The position numbers were made by a program, and so were the translations under genes. Positions 27,811-34,508 of a DNA stretch of 64,000 nt are shown one piece after another (positions within the stretch are counted from its first letter, which is position 1; the number at the start of each line of letters is the position of its first letter). This stretch comes from Oceanomicrobium pacificus (GTDB lineage: Bacteria > Pseudomonadota > Alphaproteobacteria > Rhodobacterales > Rhodobacteraceae), in assembly GCF_009833495.1 (NCBI RefSeq), contig NZ_WUWG01000003.1, positions 682,001-746,000 on the forward strand. The letters are read 5' to 3'. The notes beneath the pieces were generated by a model, which saw only the letters and a program-made list of their open reading frames with translations, was not told the DNA's origin and did no database searches.

Positions 27811-28285
27811 GAAACCTGCAGACAATCAGACCGCCGCGAAACCGGCCTCCCCCGCTCCGGCGCCGAGCGCTGACGCGTCCAAGCCCGCCGCCGCACCTGC
27901 GGCCGCTCCGGCTGCTGCCAAGCCGAAGCCGGCTCCGTCGGTCCTGTCCTCCGACCTGACCGTGAAGGGCAACATCATCACCACCGGCGACGTGCAGATC
28001 GAAGGCACGATCGAGGGCGACATCCGCGCCCATCTTCTGACGGTCGGCGAAAGCGCCACCGTGAAGGGTGAGGTCGTGGCCGACGATGTGGTCGTCAATG
28101 GTCGTGTGATCGGCCGCGTGCGCGGCCTGAAGGTCCGCCTGACCTCGTCCGCCCGTGTCGAGGGCGACATCATCCACAAAACAATCGCGATCGAGAGCGG
28201 CGCCCATTTCGAAGGCTCCGTCCAGCGTGAGGACGATCCGCTGAGCAACAAGTCGGCCACCCCGGCGGCCAAGGCTGCCAGCTGA
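27800..28285 (+). CDS. Bactofilin family cytoskeletal protein
   Basis: Self-polymerising cytoskeletal protein of 161 residues. The N-terminal tail (1-47) is Pro/Ala-rich and disordered. The bactofilin (DUF583) beta-helix core spans about 48-146 and shows the short repeating pattern of the fold: VKGNIITTGDVQIEGTIEGD, then VKGEVVADDVVVNGRVIGRV, then VEGDIIHKTIAIESGAHFEG. A short acidic/Ala tail follows. It overlaps the upstream M23 peptidase by 11 bp, implying tight co-expression, and is followed by a strong terminator, so the pair is a closed operon. Confidence 0.94.
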   Translation: MFTKKPADNQTAAKPASPAPAPSADASKPAAAPAAAPAAAKPKPAPSVLSSDLTVKGNIITTGDVQIEGTIEGDIRAHLLTVGESATVKGEVVADDVVVNGRVIGRVRGLKVRLTSSARVEGDIIHKTIAIESGAHFEGSVQREDDPLSNKSATPAAKAAS

Positions 28286-28311
28286 TCGATCCGTCGCTAC
28301 GGATGAGTTGG

Positions 28312-28342
28312 AAAACCCCGGTCCCGCGACCGGGGTTTTTTT
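28312..28342 (+). terminator. Rho-independent terminator of the M23-bactofilin operon
   Basis: Perfect 8-bp stem CCCCGGTC/GACCGGGG (28316-28323 with 28328-28335) and a CCGC loop, followed by seven T and preceded by AAAA. Confidence 0.93.
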
Positions 28343-28412
28343 GTCTCCGGCGACGGGTGACGCGCGGGCCGCGGTCAGGCAGACTGGACACTCGACAGGT
28401 CAGGAGGCGCAC

Positions 28413-28931
28413 ATGATCCGCGGATATATCGCGCAATCAACGGACGGGTTCGTCGCCGACAGGGATGGAAGCGTTGCGTTCCTGACGCCGTTCAACGATG
28501 TCGATTACGGGTATGACGCCTTTCTGGGCGAGATCGGCACCGTGGTGATGGGACGCGCAACCTATGACCAGATCCTCTCTTTCGATGTCGGCTGGCCCTA
28601 TCCGGACCAGCGCGGGATCGTGGTCACGTCACGCCCGCTCGACACCAGACTGGGAGAGGTGTCCGCCTGGTCCGGACCCTTGCCGGATCTGGCCGCAAAG
28701 TTGAACGCGGCTGGCGGCGGCGGTGATGCGTGGATCGTCGGCGGCCCAAGGCTCCAGACTGCCTTCATCGAAGCCGGGCTGATCGACCGGTTGCAGCTGT
28801 TCGTCATGCCGGTGCTGCTCGGCGGCGGCGTGCCGCTCTTCCGCTCGGAGGGCGCGCCGAAATCCTTGGCTTTGCAGGACGTCCGGCGGTTCGACAAGGG
28901 GGTCGTCGGGCTGGGCTACCGCCTGCCCTGA
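28413..28931 (+). CDS. Dihydrofolate reductase-like (RibD C-terminal domain) protein
   Basis: Protein of 172 residues with the RibD-C/DHFR fold, probably an NADPH-dependent reductase of unknown substrate. Diagnostic parts are the N-terminal IRGYIAQSTDGFVADRDGS, the NADP-binding strand VVMGRATYDQIL, VVTSRPLD, WIVGGPRLQTAFIEAGLIDRL and the C-terminal PVLLGGGVPLF. The ATG at 28413 has a perfect GGAGG 6 bases upstream. It is not linked to folate or riboflavin genes; it lies alone between a terminator and the convergent prfB, 5 bp from the prfB stop. Confidence 0.88.
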   Translation: MIRGYIAQSTDGFVADRDGSVAFLTPFNDVDYGYDAFLGEIGTVVMGRATYDQILSFDVGWPYPDQRGIVVTSRPLDTRLGEVSAWSGPLPDLAAKLNAAGGGGDAWIVGGPRLQTAFIEAGLIDRLQLFVMPVLLGGGVPLFRSEGAPKSLALQDVRRFDKGVVGLGYRLP

Positions 28932-28936
28932 CGCGA

Positions 28937-30064
28937 TTATTCCTCGGCCTGCGCTTCGGCGCGCGATTTGCCGGCCACATCCATGGCCAGAACCGCAGCC
29001 ATGAACGGGTCCAGATCGCCGTCGAGCACGCCCTGGCTGTCCGAGGTCTCGTGGTTCGTGCGGAGGTCCTTCACCATCTGGTAGGGCTGCAGAACGTAAG
29101 ACCGGATCTGGTTGCCCCAGCCGATATCGCCCTTCGCGTCATGGGCTTCCTGGATCGCTTCGGTCCGCTTGCGCAATTCCAGCTCGTAAAGCCGCGATTT
29201 CAGCGCCGCCATCGCGTTTGCGCGGTTCTGGTGCTGCGATTTTTCCGAAGAGGTCACGACGATGTTGGTCGGGATATGGGTGATGCGCACCGCCGAGTCG
29301 GTCGTGTTGACATGCTGACCGCCCGCGCCGGACGACCGGTATGTGTCGACACGAATATCGGACGGGTTGATGTCGATCTCGATATTCTCGTCCACCACCG
29401 GATAGACCCAGGCCGAGCTGAAAGACGTGTGCCGGCGCGCCGAACTGTCATAGGGCGAGATGCGCACCAGCCGGTGCACACCGCTTTCCGATTTCAGCCA
29501 GCCATAGGCATTATGGCCCATGATCTTGTAGGTGGCGGACTTGATGCCGGCCTCGTCGCCGGGCGTCTCGGACACAAGCTCGACTTTGTAGCCCTTCTTC
29601 TCCGCCCAACGAACATACATACGTGCCAGCATCGACGCCCAGTCACAGCTTTCCGTGCCACCGGCCCCGGCGTTGATCTCCAGAAAACTGTCATTTGCGT
29701 CGGCCTCGCCGTTCAGGAGCGCCTCGATCTCCTTCTCGGCCGCCTTGTCGCGCAGCTTCGCAAGCGCGGCTTCGGCCTCCTTGACGACATCATCATCGCC
29801 CTCGGCCTCGCCCAGCTCGATCAGGTCCACATTGTCCTGCAGGTCCTGGCTAAGCGCCGTCACACTGTCGATCGCGTCCGACAGGGTCTGGCGTTCGCGC
29901 ATCAGTTTCTGGGCTTTGGCGGGATCGTTCCAAAGGTCCGGATCTTCGGACATGGCATTGAACTCTTCCAGCCGGTGCGGCGCGGTTTCCCAGTCGAGCC
30001 GCTGCTTGAGCAGGTCCACTGATTTTCCGATTTCCGCAACGATGTTCTCGATTTCCGCCCGCAT
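28937..30064 (-). CDS. prfB: Peptide chain release factor 2
   Basis: Release factor of 375 residues that recognises UAA/UGA. The catalytic GGQ is in [17 protein letters not shown] near residue 240. The stop-codon recognition loop reads [13 protein letters not shown], with SPY where enteric RF2 has SPF. The open reading frame is continuous from the ATG, so the autoregulatory +1 frameshift of many bacterial prfB genes is absent, as in many alphaproteobacteria. It is on the same strand as mrcA, 106 bp downstream of it. Confidence 0.97.
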   Translation of the reverse strand: MRAEIENIVAEIGKSVDLLKQRLDWETAPHRLEEFNAMSEDPDLWNDPAKAQKLMRERQTLSDAIDSVTALSQDLQDNVDLIELGEAEGDDDVVKEAEAALAKLRDKAAEKEIEALLNGEADANDSFLEINAGAGGTESCDWASMLARMYVRWAEKKGYKVELVSETPGDEAGIKSATYKIMGHNAYGWLKSESGVHRLVRISPYDSSARRHTSFSSAWVYPVVDENIEIDINPSDIRVDTYRSSGAGGQHVNTTDSAVRITHIPTNIVVTSSEKSQHQNRANAMAALKSRLYELELRKRTEAIQEAHDAKGDIGWGNQIRSYVLQPYQMVKDLRTNHETSDSQGVLDGDLDPFMAAVLAMDVAGKSRAEAQAEE

Positions 30065-30170
30065 GATGCGTCCCTTGAAACTGCCGGTCTGGTTCTGGCT
30101 TCCGGACGCGGCCGCCCGGAAGGATTGGGATGTGTCTTAATCCGGTGAGGTCAGGAGGACAAGCGCGGGC

Positions 30171-32705
30171 TCAATAGAGCCCGCCGCTCGACATGGTTCC
30201 GAAAGTCGGGTTCGACGGAACCTCGACCGTTCGGCCCTGCACGTTGATCGTCTCGGTCGGCACCTCACCGCGCTCGAACAGGAGCAGGTCGTTGCCCATC
30301 ACGAAACCGCCGTCCACATAGGCACCATATTCACCGACACGCGGTTCTTCGCCGGCGCGGAACAGTTCGGCCACCACATGGCTGCCGGACGCACCGTCGG
30401 GCAGGCGCTGGCCGGTGAACCGGTCGATCTTGACGAGCACCGTGTTGGCCGGCCGCGGCAGGTCGAAACTGCCATGTCCTTCCAGCGCCACTTCCATGAA
30501 GTCGCGGAAGACCGGACCGCAGAGCGTGCCGCCGTAAGCCCCCCGCCCCATCGGGCGCGGCGTGTCGAAACCGATATAGCAGCCCGCCGCGATCCGTGGC
30601 GTGAAACCGACGAACCAGGCATCCTTGCTGTCATTCGTCGTCCCGGTCTTGCCCGAGATCGGCACTCCGAGCTTGCCGACGGTCGAGGCCGCCGTCCCGC
30701 GGGAGACAACGCCGCGCATCATCGAGGAGAGCTGATAGGCCGTGACCGGATCCATGATCTGCTGGCTGTTGTTGTAGACCCGCGGTTCGCGCGCCTCCAA
30801 GAGCGTATCGGACTGGCAGTCGACACATTCGCGGCGGTCGTGCCGGTAGATCGTATTGCCGTTGCGGTCCTGAACCCGGTCCACCAGCGTCGGCTCCACC
30901 CGTTTGCCGCCATTGGCGAACATCGCATAGGCCGCGACCATCTTGTAGAGCGTCGTTTCCCCGGCGCCGAGCGAGTAGCTCAGGATGTTGGGCATATTCT
31001 CGTAGACGCCGAACCGTTCGGCATAGTCCCCGACCCGCTCCATCCCGATATCCTGCGCGATACGCACGGTCATCAGGTTCCGCGACTGTTCGATGCCGGT
31101 GCGCATCGGCGCCGGACCATAGAACTTGTTGGACGAGTTTTTCGGCCGCCAGATGCCTGCGCCGGTTTCCACCTCCACCGGCGCGTCGACGACGATCGAG
31201 GCCGGGGTGTAACCGCTGTCGAGCGCGGCAGCATAGACGAAGGGCTTGAAGGACGAACCCGGCTGACGCGTGGCCTGCGTCGCGCGGTTGAAAACGCTCG
31301 ACTGATAGGAGAAGCCCCCCTGCATCGCCAGCACGCGGCCGGTCTGGGTGTCCATCGCCATGAAGGCGCCCTGCAGTTCGGGGATCTGGCGATAGGTCCA
31401 TTTCTCGAACGTGCCGTCCTCGGCGGTCACGGCGGACACCATGATGATGTCGCCCACCGACCAGAGGTCGGCCGGTTTCGTCGCCTTGCCCTGCACGCGG
31501 CCGTCGCGGCGCGGGCGTGCCCATGCAGCTTCGGCCACGTTCAGGAAATGGCCGTCCTCGTCATCCTCGACACCGTCGATGCCGATGCGCGCGCTGGTCT
31601 CGCCCACCTCGAGGATAACGGCCGGATGCCAGCCCTCGATATCGCGCGGCAGGAAAATCCCCGCCATCGCATCGCGCCAGCCGTCTTCCGCCAGCTTCTC
31701 GGGGGCGATCGTCTCCAGTGGGCCGCGATAGATGCCGATGCCACGGTCATATTCTTCCAGCCGGTCGCGCAGCGCCTGCGCGGCGGCGGCCTGCAGGGTC
31801 GGGTCCATGGTGGACCGGATCGACAGCCCGCCGGTGAAGAGTTTCTCCTCGCCCAGCCGGTCGCTCAGCTGGCGGCGGATCTCGTCGGTGAAATAATCAC
31901 GCGGCGGCATTTCGGAGCGCGAGGACGGATAGTCGCCGCTCTGCACCGTCTTCAGTGGCAGTTCCTTTTCGCGCAGGTAGGTTTCGCTGCTGATATAGCC
32001 GTTCTCGGCCATCTCGCGCAGCGTGTTGTCGCGCCAGAACACGGCCGTATCATAGTCGCGCACCGGATGCCGGTCGCTTGGCGCCTTCGGCAGCGACGCC
32101 AGATAGGCGGCCTCGCCCGGCGTCAGCTCTTCGAGTGTCTTGTTGAAATAGGTCTCGGCGGCAGCGGTGATCCCGTAGCTGTTCTGGCCCAGGAAAATCT
32201 CGTTCAGATAGAGCGCGAGGATCTGTTCCTTGTCGAGCGTCTGTTCAAGACGGGTGGCAAGGATGATCTCCTTGATCTTGCGCTCCATCTTCCGGTCGCC
32301 CGTGAGCAGGAAATTCTTCATCACCTGCTGGGTGATGGTGGAGGCGCCGCGCAGCCGCTGGCCCTGCGCCGCATCGACGACGGCCTTGCCGATGCCCACG
32401 ATGTCGAACCCGACATGGGTGTAGAAATTCTTGTCCTCGGCCGAGATGAACGCATGTTTCACGAGCGGCGGGATCTCGTCCGGTGGCGTGTACATGCGGC
32501 GCTGGGTTGCGAACTCGTCAACCACCCGCCCCTCGCGCGAATAGACGCGCGACAGGTTGGCAGGCGCATATTCGGCCAATTGCTCGTGGCTCGGCAGGTC
32601 GCGGCCATACATCCAGAAGACCAGCGCCACGGAGCCGGCGGCAACGAAGACGCCGATGGTCAGAAGGCTGAAGATGAAGCCGAAAAATCGCAGCAGTGTG
32701 ATCAC
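30171..32705 (-). CDS. mrcA: Class A penicillin-binding protein 1A (transglycosylase/transpeptidase)
   Basis: Bifunctional peptidoglycan synthase of 844 residues, starting at GTG. A signal-anchor helix (about 8-30) precedes the GT51 glycosyltransferase domain with its motif EDKNFYTHVGFD near residue 90 and RGASTITQQVMKNFLL. An OB-like insert and the transpeptidase domain follow, with SxxK in RQPGSSFKPF (near 485), SRN in EQSRNLMT and KTGTT near 687. It is preceded by an AMIN-amidase gene on the same strand (108-bp gap), an envelope-biogenesis pair. Confidence 0.96.
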   Translation of the reverse strand: MITLLRFFGFIFSLLTIGVFVAAGSVALVFWMYGRDLPSHEQLAEYAPANLSRVYSREGRVVDEFATQRRMYTPPDEIPPLVKHAFISAEDKNFYTHVGFDIVGIGKAVVDAAQGQRLRGASTITQQVMKNFLLTGDRKMERKIKEIILATRLEQTLDKEQILALYLNEIFLGQNSYGITAAAETYFNKTLEELTPGEAAYLASLPKAPSDRHPVRDYDTAVFWRDNTLREMAENGYISSETYLREKELPLKTVQSGDYPSSRSEMPPRDYFTDEIRRQLSDRLGEEKLFTGGLSIRSTMDPTLQAAAAQALRDRLEEYDRGIGIYRGPLETIAPEKLAEDGWRDAMAGIFLPRDIEGWHPAVILEVGETSARIGIDGVEDDEDGHFLNVAEAAWARPRRDGRVQGKATKPADLWSVGDIIMVSAVTAEDGTFEKWTYRQIPELQGAFMAMDTQTGRVLAMQGGFSYQSSVFNRATQATRQPGSSFKPFVYAAALDSGYTPASIVVDAPVEVETGAGIWRPKNSSNKFYGPAPMRTGIEQSRNLMTVRIAQDIGMERVGDYAERFGVYENMPNILSYSLGAGETTLYKMVAAYAMFANGGKRVEPTLVDRVQDRNGNTIYRHDRRECVDCQSDTLLEAREPRVYNNSQQIMDPVTAYQLSSMMRGVVSRGTAASTVGKLGVPISGKTGTTNDSKDAWFVGFTPRIAAGCYIGFDTPRPMGRGAYGGTLCGPVFRDFMEVALEGHGSFDLPRPANTVLVKIDRFTGQRLPDGASGSHVVAELFRAGEEPRVGEYGAYVDGGFVMGNDLLLFERGEVPTETINVQGRTVEVPSNPTFGTMSSGGLY

Positions 32706-32813
32706 GGTCGAAGTCCCAATTTCGTCAAGGCCCCTATATAGGCGTGTGCATGCACTTGGTCAAAGCACGTTCCCGCGTGACAGGCGGCACGGGCGTATAC
32801 TGGCCGAACGCCG

Positions 32814-34052
32814 TTACTGGCGGGCCAGTTCCGCTCGTTTCCTGTCCTTCACGATCCACGCATCGAGCGCCGCCACGATCCCTTCAGCCACAGCCTCCTG
32901 CCAGGCCACCGACAGCATTTTCGACCGGTCAATCTCATCCGACAGGAAGCCCATTTCCAGAAGAACTGACGGCATGTCGGGCGCGCGCAAGACCCTGAAA
33001 TTGGCCGACCATTTCGGCTTCGAGCGGTTCAGGTCGATCCGCGGGTCAAGGGCCGCGACCATGTCCGTGGCGAACTGTTCGGACCGGGCTTGCGTTTCCA
33101 CCCGCGCCAGATCGACAAGCACCTGCGCCAGACTGTCCCGCGTCCCGTCGATGGCCGTTCCGGCCAGCACATCGACGCGGTTTTCAAGCGCGGCCAGTTC
33201 CTCCGATTCCGCGTCGAGCGGATCTTCGCTGAGTGTGAAGATCGTCGCGCCCCGCGCGATGCCGACCTCGACCGTATTGGCATGGAGCGACAGGAACATG
33301 ATGGCGCCGGCCTCGCGGGCCATTTCCACCCGTTCAGACAGGGTCAGGAAATAGTCCGCATCGCGCGTGAGCAACACGTCATAGCGCCCGGACCGTTGCA
33401 ACGTTTCGGCCAGGATGCGTCCCATCGAGAGGGTCACATCCTTCTCCGTCACCTCTCCGCGCACGGCTCCGGGATCGATCCCGCCATGGCCGGGGTCGAT
33501 GGCGATCAGGGGACGCGCCCGTCCGGCCTCGGCCCGTTCTGGGCGCGACAGGGTCACGGCCTCTTCCCAGATGCCGCCGCCCGGATGCCCCGCCGTCGCG
33601 GCAAAACCCGCTGCATCCGTGCCCGTCAGCCGGATGTCGAGATCGACCGCGCCAGCCGTCCCGACGGGCGACAGGATGGCGCTCCGCACGGCCATCGGCC
33701 GGGTCAGGTCGATCACCGCGCGGGACCAGCCCGGCCGGTATATCCCGTAGCGCAGGTCGGAGATCAGGTCCGTTTCCTCGCCCAGCCTCGGGTCCATCGC
33801 GGACCAGTCCACTTCGCGAAAATCGAGCACCATCCGGCGCGGCGCGTCGAGCGTGAAGACGCGGAACGGCACGGCGCGGTCAAGCGACAGGCGCAGCGAG
33901 ATGTCGCCGCCCAGATGTTCCTCGACCCCGCTGCGGGACGGCACCACATCGGCCACCGCGCGCAGGTCGCTCTGCGCACGGGCCGGCGATCCGCCTGCCA
34001 CGCTGAAGATCACGGCCGCTGCCAAAGCGGCGGCCCGGACTGCCCGATCCAT
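32814..34052 (-). CDS. amiC: N-acetylmuramoyl-L-alanine amidase (AMIN plus amidase_3)
   Basis: Periplasmic amidase of 412 residues cleaving the stem peptide from MurNAc during septum splitting. It has a signal peptide (1 to about 27, ending SPARAQ), an AMIN targeting domain (about 45-150) and an amidase_3 domain (about 178-402) with zinc ligands in IAIDPGHGGIDPGA, the Glu of KDVTLS-adjacent helix, and SLHAN; the catalytic Glu is in VLLEMGFLSDE near 364. GAGAGG lies 8 bases before the ATG. It is upstream of mrcA on the same strand and divergent from rne. The symbol amiC is used by analogy; AmiA/B/C cannot be distinguished here. Confidence 0.93.
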   Translation of the reverse strand: MDRAVRAAALAAAVIFSVAGGSPARAQSDLRAVADVVPSRSGVEEHLGGDISLRLSLDRAVPFRVFTLDAPRRMVLDFREVDWSAMDPRLGEETDLISDLRYGIYRPGWSRAVIDLTRPMAVRSAILSPVGTAGAVDLDIRLTGTDAAGFAATAGHPGGGIWEEAVTLSRPERAEAGRARPLIAIDPGHGGIDPGAVRGEVTEKDVTLSMGRILAETLQRSGRYDVLLTRDADYFLTLSERVEMAREAGAIMFLSLHANTVEVGIARGATIFTLSEDPLDAESEELAALENRVDVLAGTAIDGTRDSLAQVLVDLARVETQARSEQFATDMVAALDPRIDLNRSKPKWSANFRVLRAPDMPSVLLEMGFLSDEIDRSKMLSVAWQEAVAEGIVAALDAWIVKDRKRAELARQ

Positions 34053-34129
34053 TGCAATGCCTCTCTTGTGCCCGGTCTCGGCCGGGTTTCCCCGCGCAGA
34101 CTAGCATCCCCGTCGGGGGGCGAAAACTG

Positions 34130-34157
34130 TTGTATTCCCCTCGGCCCCGCGTCTAAG
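34130..34157 (+). promoter_or_regulatory. Possible rne promoter
   Basis: TTGTAT (34130-34135) and TCTAAG (34152-34157) are separated by 16 bases, a loose fit to a sigma-70 promoter. It would give a leader of about 345 nt before rne. Weak evidence. Confidence 0.25.
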
Positions 34158-34174
34158 GTGCGAATTAGGAGTTG

Positions 34175-34285
34175 ATGGGGCGCAAATGCTGCCCTATTTC
34201 TTCGAAAGTGAGTTTCGTCGGACCCCGTGGCCGCATCTGCAGACACTGCAAATGGGCCGGGACACGACAGGCGGTATCGCCATAG
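34175..34285 (+). CDS. Possible cysteine-rich leader peptide upstream of rne
   Basis: A 36-codon frame ending in TAG encodes a basic peptide with four cysteines, including a CxxC pair (RICRHCKWAG). AGGAG lies only 3 bases before its ATG, closer than optimal. It sits in the rne leader, upstream of the U7-loop hairpin. Coding status is uncertain: no family is recognised and the frame is short enough to occur by chance. Confidence 0.2.
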   Translation: MGRKCCPISSKVSFVGPRGRICRHCKWAGTRQAVSP

Positions 34286-34508
34286 ACCGATCCGATTTTT
34301 TTCAACGGATCAAACAATCAAGCGCCAGAAACGGTGCTGGAGAAACAACCGCGATGAAACGCGTCGGAACACAATTGGCCAGATCCCAGCGGACATGTTC
34401 CGCGGGCACGGACCATGTGCGGGACGCTGATATCGCTCCAACCCAAACGCCACGCCCGTCCCTGCCGGTTGATCCGCGCAGGCCACGGGCGCGCCGTCGT
34501 GAGAAACT

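Larger units (their letters stand above)
34053..34508. other. 456-bp region between amidase and rne, including the rne leader
   Basis: No convincing full-length gene lies here. It holds a weak promoter candidate (34130-34157), a possible 36-codon leader ORF (34175-34285) and a hairpin with a U7 loop (34289-34311). The hairpin is GATCCG/CGGATC with the loop ATTTTTTTCAA. A long leader is expected because RNase E generally autoregulates through its own 5' untranslated region. A 140-codon frame from 34186 that runs into rne has the composition of a non-coding frame. Confidence 0.6.

Noticed and set aside
30065-30170. Programmed frameshift region of prfB
   Set aside because: The prfB frame is continuous from its ATG, with no internal UGA near the N-terminus.
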